Below are positions 25,926-33,949 of a stretch of DNA of 64,000 bases, one piece after another (the stretch's first letter is position 1; each line of letters opens with the position of its first letter). The DNA comes from Flavobacterium sp. UMI-01 (GTDB taxonomy: Bacteria > Bacteroidota > Bacteroidia > Flavobacteriales > Flavobacteriaceae): the NCBI RefSeq assembly GCF_019656315.1, contig NZ_BPLU01000008.1:248001-312000 (forward strand), written 5' to 3'. The translations under genes and the position numbers were made by a program. Below the pieces are notes generated by a model. That model ran no database searches and was not told the DNA's origin. It saw nothing but the letters and a program-made list of their open reading frames with translations.

Positions 25926-25970
25926 TAAAAAAAAGCTCTAAACCCTTGTTGGGAGTGGGTTTAGAGCTTT
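25926..25970 (-). terminator. Terminator after tRNA-Arg
   Basis: A 14-bp perfect stem (AAAGCTCTAAACCC at 25932-25945 with its complement at 25957-25970) and 11-nt loop directly follow the tRNA 3' end on the leftward strand, and the transcript continues into a run of nine T. It ends tRNA transcription before it enters the prophage. Confidence 0.85.
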
Positions 25971-25971
25971 G

Positions 25972-26045
25972 TGACCTCGACTGGATTCAAACCAGTAACC
26001 TTCTGAGCCGTAATCAGATGCGCTATTCAGTTGCGCCACGAGGCC
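25972..26045 (-). tRNA. tRNA-Arg (anticodon ACG)
   Basis: Read leftward, 74 nt fold as a full cloverleaf: acceptor GGCCTCG with CGAGGTC (one G-U), D stem GCGC with GCGC, anticodon stem TCTGA with TCAGA, loop TTACGGC giving anticodon ACG, and a TTCGA-like T loop (TTTGAATC). The discriminator base is A and CCA is not encoded. It is intact on the chromosome side and its 3' end faces the integrase, so it is the presumed attachment target of the prophage. Confidence 0.95.
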
Positions 26046-26092
26046 AATGCGATGGTTATGAAATCGTGATTGTCATAACGTGATTGCGGGTG

Positions 26093-26122
26093 CAAATATA
26101 AAGATAAATGTGTAATTTGCAA
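26093..26122 (-). promoter_or_regulatory. Promoter of tRNA-Arg
   Basis: On the leftward strand TTG (26122-26120), a 19-nt spacer and TATATTTG (26100-26093) match the Flavobacterium consensus exactly. Transcription would start about 40 nt before the tRNA. It lies in the same intergenic space as the divergent apt gene. Confidence 0.6.
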
Positions 26123-26150
26123 GCCTAAATTTAAATAAAAATTAAAAATA

Positions 26151-26663
26151 ATGTCAATTAAGAATTATATACGTGATATTCAGGATTTTCCAAAAGAAGG
26201 AATTTTGTTCAAAGATATTACTCCGTTGCTTTTGGATCCAAAAGCGACTAAGGAATGTGTTCAAATATTAGCAGCATCTTTGCATGGGACTGTTGTTGAT
26301 AAAGTTGTAGGAGCCGAAAGTCGTGGTTTTTTGTTTGGAATGTTGTTGGCTCAAGAACTGGGAGCTGGCTTTGTCCCTGTACGTAAACCGAATAAGTTGC
26401 CTTATGAAACGATTGCGGCTTCGTATGCCTTAGAATACGGTACTGATACGCTTGAGATTCATAAAGATGCCATCCAAAAAGGAGATAGGGTATTGATACA
26501 TGATGATGTATTGGCTACAGGAGGAACAGCTAAAGCCGTTTGTGAACTAGTAGAGCAATTAGGAGGTGAAATCGTACAGTTGAATTTTTTAATGGAAATT
26601 TCATTTTTAAAAGGGAGAGAAAAATTCAATAATCAAAAGGTATTTGCAGCGATTTCTTATTGA
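26151..26663 (+). CDS. apt: Adenine phosphoribosyltransferase
   Basis: A 170-aa cytosolic purine-salvage enzyme that makes AMP from adenine and PRPP. The opening IRDIQDFPKEGILFKDITPLL and the middle GAESRGFLFG are family signatures; RVLIHDDVLATGGTA (near residue 116) is the PRPP-binding loop. Length is standard. It is the first chromosomal gene after the prophage and tRNA-Arg, and its 3' end overlaps the convergent 47-aa gene by 7 bases. Confidence 0.96.
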   Translation: MSIKNYIRDIQDFPKEGILFKDITPLLLDPKATKECVQILAASLHGTVVDKVVGAESRGFLFGMLLAQELGAGFVPVRKPNKLPYETIAASYALEYGTDTLEIHKDAIQKGDRVLIHDDVLATGGTAKAVCELVEQLGGEIVQLNFLMEISFLKGREKFNNQKVFAAISY

Positions 26664-26800
26664 TGGATTGCTCTTACAGTAACATAATAGCGGTAACCAA
26701 TGAGAGCCAACTGCCATTTTTTTGCTTTGGAAATCTCCAAACCTTGTTTGGTAAAACTGGGCAGTAGCAACTTGTTTAATTGGGCGAGAATTCGAAACAT
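26657..26800 (-). CDS. Conserved small Bacteroidetes protein (47 aa)
   Basis: A basic 47-aa protein, MFRILAQLNKLLLPSFTKQG and onward, ending VTVRAIHQ. From memory, small proteins of this sequence type recur next to unrelated genes in Flavobacteriia and are sometimes mislabelled as SsrA-binding protein. The N-terminal half is amphipathic and the core KKWQLALIGYRYYVTVRA looks like a short beta hairpin. It is tail-to-tail with apt, sharing 7 bases. Function unknown. Confidence 0.65.
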   Translation of the reverse strand: MFRILAQLNKLLLPSFTKQGLEISKAKKWQLALIGYRYYVTVRAIHQ

Positions 26801-26864
26801 TTTTTTGTGATAAAGGTACACTTTTTAACACGAATCCTTTTGGTTAACCCTTGGAAATGTTCTC

Positions 26865-26896
26865 TTTGTGTCTTTACTAGTTTTACCCTATTTTTG
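26865..26896 (+). promoter_or_regulatory. Promoter of the tatD-like gene
   Basis: TTTG (26865-26868), a 20-nt spacer and TATTTTTG (26889-26896) fit the Flavobacterium promoter consensus. Predicted start near 26902 leaves a leader of about 58 nt. Confidence 0.55.
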
Positions 26897-26959
26897 CAAA
26901 ATAAATATGAAGCGTGTTTAAGAGTTTGGTAAACGTTTGCTACTGGATTTGAGAAAATA

Positions 26960-27619
26960 ATGACCTATTTGAATATACATACGCATACCATTACAAATCA
27001 TCCTCAAATAATTGAGGTGGTAAATCAATATCCATGGGATTTTAAAGACGCTGTTACGGCTTATTCCATAGGAATACATCCTTGGTATATTGAGGAAAAC
27101 CGACTTGAATTCGATTTGGATTTTATTACAAAAAAACTGCAAGATAAAAGTTGTTTGGCATTGGGCGAATGTGGATTGGATAAAAAAATAGGAATACCCC
27201 TCGCTTTGCAGCAAGTGGTCTTTGAAAAACAATTGGTATTAGCACAACAGTACAACAAACCTGTGATAGTACATTGTGTAGCTGCTTTTGACGAATTGAT
27301 AGCAACACACAAGAAAATGAAACTTACAGTGCCTGTTATCATTCATGGATTTACTAAAAGTGAACCATTAGCCAAACAATTGGTAGCGGCTGGCTTTTAT
27401 CTTTCTTTTGGTAAAGATTTATTGAAAAAGCCAAAAATGGAAACAGTTTTCAAATCAGTTCCTGATGACCGCATTTTTTTAGAAACAGACACTATGGTCG
27501 ATGAAACTATTCAGGAAGTCTATGCATTAGCGGCTCAATATAAAGGGAAATCAGGAGTTGAGATGCAGGAACTCTTCACAAAAAATTATACAAACGTTTT
27601 TATAGAAAAATCAAAATAG
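26960..27619 (+). CDS. TatD family metal-dependent hydrolase
   Basis: A 219-aa TIM-barrel hydrolase of the TatD group, which includes Mg-dependent 3'-5' DNases. Metal-site signatures seen: NIHTHT at the start (HxH), GECGLDKK near residue 75 with the bridging Glu, a central His in PVIVHCVAA (near 99), IHGF (near 128), and the aspartate of LETDT (near 173). It is slightly shorter than typical TatD (about 255 aa), as in many Bacteroidetes. It precedes tcdA by 22 bases, so the two may be co-transcribed. Confidence 0.88.
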   Translation: MTYLNIHTHTITNHPQIIEVVNQYPWDFKDAVTAYSIGIHPWYIEENRLEFDLDFITKKLQDKSCLALGECGLDKKIGIPLALQQVVFEKQLVLAQQYNKPVIVHCVAAFDELIATHKKMKLTVPVIIHGFTKSEPLAKQLVAAGFYLSFGKDLLKKPKMETVFKSVPDDRIFLETDTMVDETIQEVYALAAQYKGKSGVEMQELFTKNYTNVFIEKSK

Positions 27620-27641
27620 CTAATTAATAAATAGAATATTT

Positions 27642-28367
27642 ATGGCAGAGTGGACAGAGAGAGCTGAGCTTTTGTTTAAAAAAGAAGGATTAGAAAAATT
27701 ACAAAATGCCCACGTATTGGTCGTAGGTTTAGGAGGAGTAGGTTCATTTGCAGCTGAATTTTTAGCTAGAGCTGGAGTAGGGAAGATGACTATCGTAGAT
27801 GGCGATGTTGTCGATATTACCAATATTAACAGACAATTACCGGCTTTACATTCAACAGTAGGTTTACCTAAAATAGAAATTGTTGGCAATAGATTGATGG
27901 ATATCAATCCAGAATTAAATTTAATAAGGATAAAAGAATTCCTTTCGCCTGAAAGAGCGTATGAATTGGTTTCAAAAGAATACGATTATGTATTGGATTG
28001 TATTGATAGCATCACTCCAAAACTTAATTTAATTGTAAGTGCAAAGAAAAAAGGGGTCAAAATTATTTCCAATATGGGTGCTGGTGGTAAAATGATGGCT
28101 AGTAAAGTGGTGGTAAAAGACATCAGTAAAACAGATGTTTGCCCTTTGGCCAAAGTTGTTCGTAAGCGTTTGAAAAAAATGGGTGTTAGTAAAGGGGTAA
28201 AAGCCGTTTTTTCTGTTGAAAAACCAGATTACGATAGTGTTAAAAAGACCGATGGATCTAATTTTAAAAAATCGTTTTACGGTACAAATAGCTACATGCC
28301 TGGATTATTTGGTTTGCATGCTGCTGAAACAGTTATTAGACATTTGCTATCGGATACTAAAAATTAA
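27642..28367 (+). CDS. tcdA: tRNA threonylcarbamoyladenosine dehydratase
   Basis: A 241-aa E1-like enzyme that cyclises t6A37 in ANN-decoding tRNAs using ATP. The nucleotide-binding loop GLGGVGSFAAEFLARAG (about residues 29 to 45) and INRQLPALHSTVG with the E1-type arginine are diagnostic; VLDCIDSITPKL is the following conserved segment. CPLAKVVRKRLK near residue 165 carries the expected cysteine. Length matches TcdA rather than ThiF/MoeB. It follows the TatD gene closely and precedes a HAD gene. Confidence 0.92.
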   Translation: MAEWTERAELLFKKEGLEKLQNAHVLVVGLGGVGSFAAEFLARAGVGKMTIVDGDVVDITNINRQLPALHSTVGLPKIEIVGNRLMDINPELNLIRIKEFLSPERAYELVSKEYDYVLDCIDSITPKLNLIVSAKKKGVKIISNMGAGGKMMASKVVVKDISKTDVCPLAKVVRKRLKKMGVSKGVKAVFSVEKPDYDSVKKTDGSNFKKSFYGTNSYMPGLFGLHAAETVIRHLLSDTKN

Positions 28368-28402
28368 TACAATAGCGTTAAGCTAGAAAAACTTAAAATA
28401 TA

Positions 28403-29056
28403 ATGATAAAAACAATCATTTTTGACATGGATGGTGTAATCGTTGATACTGAACCGGTACATCGTTATGCCTATTTTCAACATTTTAAAGAATTAGGAAT
28501 TGAAGTCTCTGAAAATTTATACACCACATTTACAGGACTTTCAACTCGTAATACGTATCAAAAACTTAAAGAGCAATTTGGTTTAAAACAGGATGTAGAA
28601 GCAATGATTCTTAGAAAGAGAGCCTTGTTTAATGACGCATTTGATACCAAAGAAGATTTACAACTATTGGATGGAGTAGAGGCATTGATTAAAGATTTTT
28701 ATCATAACGGCATGCAGTTGATATTGGCTTCCTCTGCTTCTAAAGTAACAATAGAAAGAGTTTTTACTCGTTTTAATTTGCATCCCTATTTTTCACATAT
28801 TGTAAGTGGCGAAGATTTTCCACAATCCAAACCAGATCCTGCCATTTTTTTGCATGCAGCATCGCTTTCGATGGCACCAAAAGAAAATTGTATTGTAATT
28901 GAAGACAGTACCAATGGAGTGAAAGCAGCTAAAGCAGCTGGGATTTATTGTGTAGGGTACAAAAGTGCGCATTCAAAAGATCAAAATTTAGATTTGGCCG
29001 ATCGTGTTATTAGTCATTTTGACGAATTGAATCATGCTGCAGTGTCTTTATTTTAA
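28403..29056 (+). CDS. HAD-superfamily phosphatase (beta-phosphoglucomutase-like)
   Basis: A 217-aa haloacid-dehalogenase-like hydrolase. The nucleophile motif FDMDGVIVDTEP puts Asp8 and Asp10 at the start, LASSASK near residue 108 is motif II, K of SKPDPAIF near 140 is motif III, and VIEDSTNGVKAAKAAG near 165 is motif IV. The helical cap between motifs I and II is the C1 type of beta-phosphoglucomutase and PGP-like enzymes. The substrate cannot be deduced. Confidence 0.88.
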   Translation: MIKTIIFDMDGVIVDTEPVHRYAYFQHFKELGIEVSENLYTTFTGLSTRNTYQKLKEQFGLKQDVEAMILRKRALFNDAFDTKEDLQLLDGVEALIKDFYHNGMQLILASSASKVTIERVFTRFNLHPYFSHIVSGEDFPQSKPDPAIFLHAASLSMAPKENCIVIEDSTNGVKAAKAAGIYCVGYKSAHSKDQNLDLADRVISHFDELNHAAVSLF

Positions 29057-29103
29057 TCCAGGGGTTTAGGGAATCTTTAACAGCGAAACCTTTTTGGATT
29101 TCG

Positions 29104-29111
29104 TATTTTTG
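29104..29111 (+). promoter_or_regulatory. -7 element for the DUF2911 gene
   Basis: TATTTTTG matches TAnnTTTG, 19 bases before the chosen ATG. No clear TTG is present at -33. It argues against the in-frame TTG at 29094 as the start, because that codon would precede the transcription start. Confidence 0.4.
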
Positions 29112-29129
29112 AAAATAAAATTTAAAGAA

Positions 29130-29972
29130 ATGAAAAATATATGGATAGCCTTCGTGCTTGTATTATCGCAATTTACAATCGAAGCACAAATAAAAACCCC
29201 ACAACAAAGTCCTAAGGCAGTGATCAATCAACAAGTAGGACTTACAGATGTCGAAATTGTTTACAGTCGTCCGTCAGCAAGAGGTCGAAATGTTTACGGT
29301 AATCTGGTTCCGTTTGGAAAATTATGGAGAACAGGTGCCAATGAAAATACGACCATCAGTTTCAGTGATGATGTAGTTATTGATGGGAAAAAATTGCCAA
29401 AGGGTAAATATGCCTTATACACCATTCCAAATATTCAATCTTGGGAGGTCATTTTTTACAAAACAACTGATAACTGGGGAACACCTAAAGAATTTGATGA
29501 AGCTAATGTGGCTCTGAAAGCCAAAGCAAAGGAAATTGCGCTTCCGTATTCAATAGAAACGTTTACTATTGGGATTAGTGCATTGGATACCAATTCGGCT
29601 AACTTAGATATTGCTTGGGAACATTCGTTTGTTACTTTAAAATTTGAAGTGCCCACAGAGAAAAAAGCTATGGCTAGTATCGAAAAAGTATTAGCGGGGC
29701 CTTCGGGCGCTGATTATTATTCAGCGGCACAATATTATTATCAAACGAATGGAGATATTGTAAAAACGGAGAAATTTATTGACAAAGCATTGGAATTAAC
29801 TCCTGAAAAACCTTTCTTTTATTTGCGATTAAAATCATTAGTTCAAGCTAAAAAAGGGGATAAAAATGGTGCAATTGAAACAGCAAAGCTTTCCATGGCT
29901 GCTGCTGAAAAAGCAGGTAATCAAGATTATGTTAAGCTAAATAAAGATAGTATTAACGAGTGGAGTAAATAA
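29130..29972 (+). CDS. Secreted DUF2911 protein with TPR-like end
   Basis: A 280-aa protein with a signal peptide (MKNIWIAFVLVLSQFTIEAQ, likely cut after EAQ). Residues 20 to 170 form the DUF2911 domain, recognised by VEIVYSRPSARGRNVYGNLVPFGKLWRTGAN and SWEVIFYKTTDNWGTP. The last 90 residues are helical repeats of TPR character (AAQYYYQTNGDIVKTEKFID). Probably periplasmic or outer-membrane-associated; function unknown. The start follows the -7 element and gives a clean signal peptide. Confidence 0.85.
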   Translation: MKNIWIAFVLVLSQFTIEAQIKTPQQSPKAVINQQVGLTDVEIVYSRPSARGRNVYGNLVPFGKLWRTGANENTTISFSDDVVIDGKKLPKGKYALYTIPNIQSWEVIFYKTTDNWGTPKEFDEANVALKAKAKEIALPYSIETFTIGISALDTNSANLDIAWEHSFVTLKFEVPTEKKAMASIEKVLAGPSGADYYSAAQYYYQTNGDIVKTEKFIDKALELTPEKPFFYLRLKSLVQAKKGDKNGAIETAKLSMAAAEKAGNQDYVKLNKDSINEWSK

Positions 29973-29991
29973 TCACCAAAACCTATATAAT

Positions 29992-30029
29992 AAGAAAGCC
30001 GTCTCCATTATTTTAGAGACGGCTTTCTT
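29992..30029. terminator. Bidirectional terminator between DUF2911 gene and lysA
   Basis: A 14-bp perfect stem AAGAAAGCCGTCTC/GAGACGGCTTTCTT with a 10-nt loop, flanked by A and T runs, lies between the two convergent genes and can stop both. Confidence 0.88.
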
Positions 30030-30048
30030 GTTATGAGGATTAAGATGC

Positions 30049-31266
30049 TTAAATTGAAGCTGTTTGAGGCAAACCGATTTGGTTTTTGATTAAATCCTCA
30101 AATGTTTCATGAGCACGTATCAAATGCCCTTGTCCATTCATCCATAAAACTTCGGCTGGTTTGTATCTTGAATTGTAATTAGAGGCCATTGAGAAACAAT
30201 AAGCACCTGCATTTTTAAAGCTTAAGATATCACCTTCTTTGATTTCGGCAATACGTCTGTTGTTAGCAAAAGTATCCGTTTCACAAATGTATCCCACTAC
30301 GGAATAAAAACGTTCTTTACCTTTTGGGTTCGAAATGTTTTCAATGTGGTGTTGAGAACCGTAAAACATCGGACGAATTAAATGATTGAATCCACTATCA
30401 ATTCCAGCAAAAACCGTTGAAGTCGTTTGTTTAATAACGTTAACTTTTACTAAAAACTGACCAGCTTCACTTACTAAGAATTTACCTGGTTCAAAGATTA
30501 GCGTTAAGTTTTTGCCGTATTCTTCACAAAATTCATTGAATCTTTTGGATAGTTTTTTACCTAATTCTTCAATATCAGTTTCGATATCATCTTTTTTGTA
30601 AGGTACTTTAAAACCACTACCAAAATCTAAGAATTCTAAATTTTTGAAATGTCTAGCCGCATCAAACAAAATTTCGGCAGCATATAAAAACACTTCAATA
30701 TCTAAAATGTCTGAACCTGTATGCATGTGAATACCTACAATGTTCATTTTGGTATTTTCAACAATACGAACTAAATGTGGTAACTGGTGTACTGAAATTC
30801 CAAATTTACTATCGATATGACCTACTGAAATATTGGCATTACCACCTGCCATTACGTGAGGGTTGATACGAATACAAACAGGAACATCAGGATGCTTAGC
30901 ACCAAATTGCTCTAATATAGAAAGATTGTCGATATTAATTTGTACCCCTAAAGCATTCACTTCTTCAATTTCTTCAAGTGAAACTCCGTTTGGTGTATAA
31001 AAAATACGCTCAGGAGCATATCCTGCATGAAGCCCTAATTGTACTTCTTGAATAGAAACAGTGTCTAATCCAGAACCCATTCCTTCTAACAATTGTAGAA
31101 TAGCCACATTAGATAACGCTTTCATAGCGTAATTGATTCGTAATTTTTCGACTTTAGAAAAGGCTTTGGTTAAGCGATTGTATTGTGATTTTATTTTTTC
31201 GGCATCATAAACATAAAGCGGTGTGCCAAATTGTTCTGAGAGTTGAAGTAAGTCTTTTGGTTGCAT
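30049..31266 (-). CDS. lysA: Diaminopimelate decarboxylase
   Basis: A 405-aa PLP enzyme making lysine from meso-diaminopimelate, the last step of lysine synthesis. Lys49 in INYAMKALSN binds PLP; GIHMHTGSDI carries the stacking histidine; LDFGSGFKVPY is the glycine loop; EPGKFLVSEAG contacts the phosphate; CETDTF holds the catalytic cysteine of the partner subunit. Length is typical. It has its own consensus promoter and shares a terminator with the convergent DUF2911 gene. Confidence 0.95.
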   Translation of the reverse strand: MQPKDLLQLSEQFGTPLYVYDAEKIKSQYNRLTKAFSKVEKLRINYAMKALSNVAILQLLEGMGSGLDTVSIQEVQLGLHAGYAPERIFYTPNGVSLEEIEEVNALGVQINIDNLSILEQFGAKHPDVPVCIRINPHVMAGGNANISVGHIDSKFGISVHQLPHLVRIVENTKMNIVGIHMHTGSDILDIEVFLYAAEILFDAARHFKNLEFLDFGSGFKVPYKKDDIETDIEELGKKLSKRFNEFCEEYGKNLTLIFEPGKFLVSEAGQFLVKVNVIKQTTSTVFAGIDSGFNHLIRPMFYGSQHHIENISNPKGKERFYSVVGYICETDTFANNRRIAEIKEGDILSFKNAGAYCFSMASNYNSRYKPAEVLWMNGQGHLIRAHETFEDLIKNQIGLPQTASI

Positions 31267-31283
31267 TTTAATTTTTTTTTAAG

Positions 31284-31313
31284 CAAATTTATTACTCTTT
31301 ATTGGTTTTACAA
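31284..31313 (-). promoter_or_regulatory. lysA: Promoter of lysA
   Basis: On the leftward strand TTG (31313-31311), exactly 19 nt, then TAAATTTG (31291-31284) gives a perfect match to the Flavobacterium consensus, about 18 bases before the ATG. Confidence 0.7.
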
Positions 31314-31508
31314 TAAATTTCATTAATTCTAACAAAATATAACAAAATGTTTGTTTTGTAATAGATTAGTGCAAGCAAGTAAAGAGAAGAGTAAATACTT
31401 AGGTGGAGATAATGAAGTTGTATTGAGCAAAAAACATCCTGAATAAAGGCTAAGTGGGCCTCTTAAAAAAACTGAAACAAGGAAAGAAGAAAACTGAATA
31501 CTTTTTTG

Positions 31509-31516
31509 TATTTTTG
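31509..31516 (+). promoter_or_regulatory. prfA: -7 element for prfA
   Basis: TATTTTTG matches TAnnTTTG 27 bases before the prfA start. I find no TTG at the proper distance upstream, so only the -7 half is supported. The rest of the 270-bp space between lysA and prfA shows nothing else. Confidence 0.4.
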
Positions 31517-31542
31517 CACTCCAAATATAAGGATATAACGAT

Positions 31543-32619
31543 ATGTTAGATAGACTTCAAGTAGTAAAGCAACGTTTTGATGAAATCTCGGATTTGATTA
31601 TTCAACCAGATGTGATTGCTGACCAAAAACGATATGTACAGCTTAATAAGGAATATAAAGATTTGAAAGCGCTAGCGGAAAAAAGAGACGAATATGTCCT
31701 TTTGATGGCTAATATTGATGAAGCAAATGAAATTATTGCTGATGGGAGTGATCCGGATATGACGGAAATGGCCAAGATGCAACTCGATGAAGCAAAAGAA
31801 CGATTGCCAGAATTGGAGGAAGAAATCAAATTCATGTTAATTCCTAAAGATCCTGAAGATGCTAAAAATGTGATGGTGGAAATTCGTGCTGGAACGGGTG
31901 GGGATGAAGCAAGTATTTTTGCTGGTGATTTATTCCGTATGTACACCAAATATTGTGAAAGCAAAGGCTGGAGAACTTCAGTAGTGGATATGAATGAAGG
32001 TACATCTGGTGGTTTCAAAGAGGTCATTTTTGAAGTTACGGGTGAGGATGTTTATGGGACTTTGAAATTTGAAGCAGGAGTGCACCGTGTACAACGTGTT
32101 CCTCAAACCGAAACACAAGGACGTGTGCATACATCAGCTGCTACTGTAATGGTATTGCCTGAAGCCGAAGAGTTTGATGTGCAAATTGACATGAACGATG
32201 TACGTATTGATTTGTTCTGTTCTTCAGGACCTGGTGGACAATCAGTAAATACTACTAAATCGGCTGTGCGTTTGACACACATTCCTACTGGATTAGTAGC
32301 GCAATGTCAAGATCAAAAATCACAACATAAGAATAAAGACAAAGCTTTAGAGGTATTACGTTCTCGTTTGTACGAGCAAGAATTAGCTAAAAAACAGGCG
32401 GAAGACGCTTCCAAACGTTCATCTCAGGTAAGTTCAGGAGACCGTTCGGCAAAAATCCGTACGTACAATTATGCACAAGGTCGTGTTACCGACCACCGTA
32501 TTGGACTGACGTTATATGAATTAAGCAACATTATGAATGGTGATATTCAAAAAATTATTGACGAATTGCAATTAGTAAACAATATGGAGAAATTAAAAGA
32601 AGCGAGTGAAGTTTTTTAA
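31543..32619 (+). CDS. prfA: Peptide chain release factor 1
   Basis: A 358-aa class I release factor that reads UAA and [11 protein letters not shown] puts the catalytic GGQ at residues 231 to 233; the stop-codon recognition P-x-T tripeptide is PQT (187 to 189) in [19 protein letters not shown], an RF1-type context. Length and the [24 protein letters not shown] segment are standard. The GGQ glutamine is normally methylated by PrmC. It is monocistronic with a strong terminator after it. Confidence 0.96.
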   Translation: MLDRLQVVKQRFDEISDLIIQPDVIADQKRYVQLNKEYKDLKALAEKRDEYVLLMANIDEANEIIADGSDPDMTEMAKMQLDEAKERLPELEEEIKFMLIPKDPEDAKNVMVEIRAGTGGDEASIFAGDLFRMYTKYCESKGWRTSVVDMNEGTSGGFKEVIFEVTGEDVYGTLKFEAGVHRVQRVPQTETQGRVHTSAATVMVLPEAEEFDVQIDMNDVRIDLFCSSGPGGQSVNTTKSAVRLTHIPTGLVAQCQDQKSQHKNKDKALEVLRSRLYEQELAKKQAEDASKRSSQVSSGDRSAKIRTYNYAQGRVTDHRIGLTLYELSNIMNGDIQKIIDELQLVNNMEKLKEASEVF

Positions 32620-32642
32620 TTTTCTCTGAATTTATATAAAAA

Positions 32643-32679
32643 AATGCCCCCAAATAGTATCTAACTATTTGGGGGCATT
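32643..32679. terminator. Bidirectional terminator after prfA
   Basis: A 16-bp perfect stem (AATGCCCCCAAATAGT with its complement) and 5-nt loop, flanked by A and T stretches, lies between prfA and the convergent DUF6565 gene. Confidence 0.9.
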
Positions 32680-32716
32680 GTATTTATTAGCTTATTTTAT
32701 TTGGCAATAGGCTTAA

Positions 32717-33373
32717 TTATTGTTTTGCTGCAGCATTTTCTTCCGATTTTGCACCCATACGATTAACAGTGTACATTGGAGCAAATTTTACTTTCAATGC
32801 TGCAATTTTACGATTATCTTCTGCCGAAAGACCTTCTTTTTCAACAGTATTTTTTCGGGTGTCAAGCGCTTCATACACTAACTTGATTTCGTCCCAATCT
32901 TCACGAGAATAAGTGTCTTTGTTTTTTTGTACTGTCGTTACAAAATTGTCATAAACCGAAAGGATATTGTCTTTAGTTACCCAGTTAAATTGCATATCAT
33001 CGTTTACATAAGCAGGACCTAAAAGAGATTGATGCAATGCACCTTTATTGTTATTAGCCAATTCCTTTTGAGAAACGATTTTCGTCTTAAATTCTTCGTA
33101 TTTCATGGATGCTTTGTCCATTTTTTCTTGAAGAGCCATTTTGTCACTAGCAGTAGCAATCGAGCTTTCTACTTCCATTTTGGCATTGTTGTATTTTTCT
33201 TCAATAGCGTCCCAATTGGCTGCTGCTTTGTCTTCGGCAACACCGCTTACAGAATCAATGTATTGCGTGTAGTAATCTAATTTTTGCTCTGCTTGTTGCT
33301 GGTGTTCATCTTTACAGGAAGTTAAAACAATTCCTGTACTGGCTATTGCGATTAAAAATGTTATTTTTTTCAT
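32717..33373 (-). CDS. DUF6565-type lipoprotein
   Basis: A 218-aa lipoprotein. The signal peptide MKKITFLIAIASTGIVLTSC ends in a lipobox (LTSC, Cys20). The mature part is helical and charged, with coiled-coil stretches (residues 45 to 105 and 150 to 195) and many K/E/D. It is the last gene of a leftward group with YtxH, an Lmo0937-type peptide and a barrel protein, a set typical of envelope-stress loci in Bacteroidetes. Precise function unknown. Confidence 0.75.
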   Translation of the reverse strand: MKKITFLIAIASTGIVLTSCKDEHQQQAEQKLDYYTQYIDSVSGVAEDKAAANWDAIEEKYNNAKMEVESSIATASDKMALQEKMDKASMKYEEFKTKIVSQKELANNNKGALHQSLLGPAYVNDDMQFNWVTKDNILSVYDNFVTTVQKNKDTYSREDWDEIKLVYEALDTRKNTVEKEGLSAEDNRKIAALKVKFAPMYTVNRMGAKSEENAAAKQ

Positions 33374-33444
33374 TTTCTTCTTTTTTTAAATTAGTAAAAT
33401 TATTTACAGTTTATAACTGTATGCTATGGTATTCAATGAAAAGA

Positions 33445-33723
33445 CTATAAAATAGTCTTTTCATTGATGTTTTTGATGTTAGCCATTTCAGCTTGCCCGT
33501 TCTCCAAAATTCTTTCACCATTTTTAAGAGCGGCATTGTATTTTTCAGAAAGTGTTTCTTTCAATTGATCAATTTTACCTTTAATTTCCTCTTTGGTGTC
33601 TGCTGTTTTTTTAGCAATTTTTTTTCTGGTATTTGTTCCTTTGTCTGGGGCAAATAATACTCCTAATGTTGCACCTACTGCAGCTGCAGCTAATATTCCG
33701 ATAATTGTTTTATTCGTTTCCAT
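33445..33723 (-). CDS. YtxH domain protein
   Basis: A 92-aa protein. IIGILAAAAVGATLGVLFAPDKGTNTRKKI is the YtxH signature: a hydrophobic helix with glycine, then the LFAPxxG turn and a basic run. The rest is a charged amphipathic helix. YtxH proteins are small stress-induced membrane-associated proteins. The gene lies 50 bases from an Lmo0937-type peptide gene on the same strand. Confidence 0.9.
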   Translation of the reverse strand: METNKTIIGILAAAAVGATLGVLFAPDKGTNTRKKIAKKTADTKEEIKGKIDQLKETLSEKYNAALKNGERILENGQAEMANIKNINEKTIL

Positions 33724-33773
33724 AATATAATATTGATTTTAAATTGTTTTTGTTATTGTTGTTTTATGTTCTT

Positions 33774-33926
33774 TTATACTCCTTTACCTTTGATTAGTCT
33801 TAGTATAATGGCAATTAATGCAATTACTAAAAGTAAGTGAATTAAAGAGCCCGCACTATAGACAAAAACGCCTAATAGCCATGATATAATAAGTACTACT
33901 GCGATTAAATACAATAAGTTAGACAT
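33774..33926 (-). CDS. Lmo0937-family membrane peptide (50 aa)
   Basis: A complete 50-aa frame, MSNLLYLIAVVLIISWLLGV onward, ending RLIKGKGV. Two hydrophobic helices (residues 3 to 23 and 28 to 44) are separated by YSAGSLIH, the pattern of the Lmo0937 family of tiny membrane proteins. It sits between YtxH and the barrel gene on the same strand, a common neighbourhood. The frame is short but its family resemblance makes it convincing. Confidence 0.8.
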   Translation of the reverse strand: MSNLLYLIAVVLIISWLLGVFVYSAGSLIHLLLVIALIAIILRLIKGKGV

Positions 33927-33949
33927 GATTTCTATTTTTTAAGAAGTTA

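Larger units (their letters stand above)
1..25971. mobile_element. Prophage (siphovirus-type), right-hand portion
   Basis: A continuous block of phage genes: capsid, connector, tail tube, tape measure, tail tip, fibre, holin, endolysin, spanin-like genes, DNA-metabolism genes and a leftward tyrosine recombinase beside tRNA-Arg. No sheath or contractile baseplate gene is seen, which with a long tape measure suggests a long non-contractile tail. The left end, and presumably terminase, portal, protease and repressor, are outside the window. The right border is placed at the tRNA 3' end by inference; the matching direct repeat at the left end cannot be seen. Genes overlap or nearly abut and no frameshifts were found, so the visible part looks intact. 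Confidence 0.9.

Noticed and set aside
26607..26831. 74-aa frame on the minus strand over apt end
   Set aside because: It overlaps apt and is in a different frame from the better-supported 47-aa gene.
29094..29130. TTG start for the DUF2911 protein
   Set aside because: It would add residues before the signal peptide and lies upstream of the -7 element.
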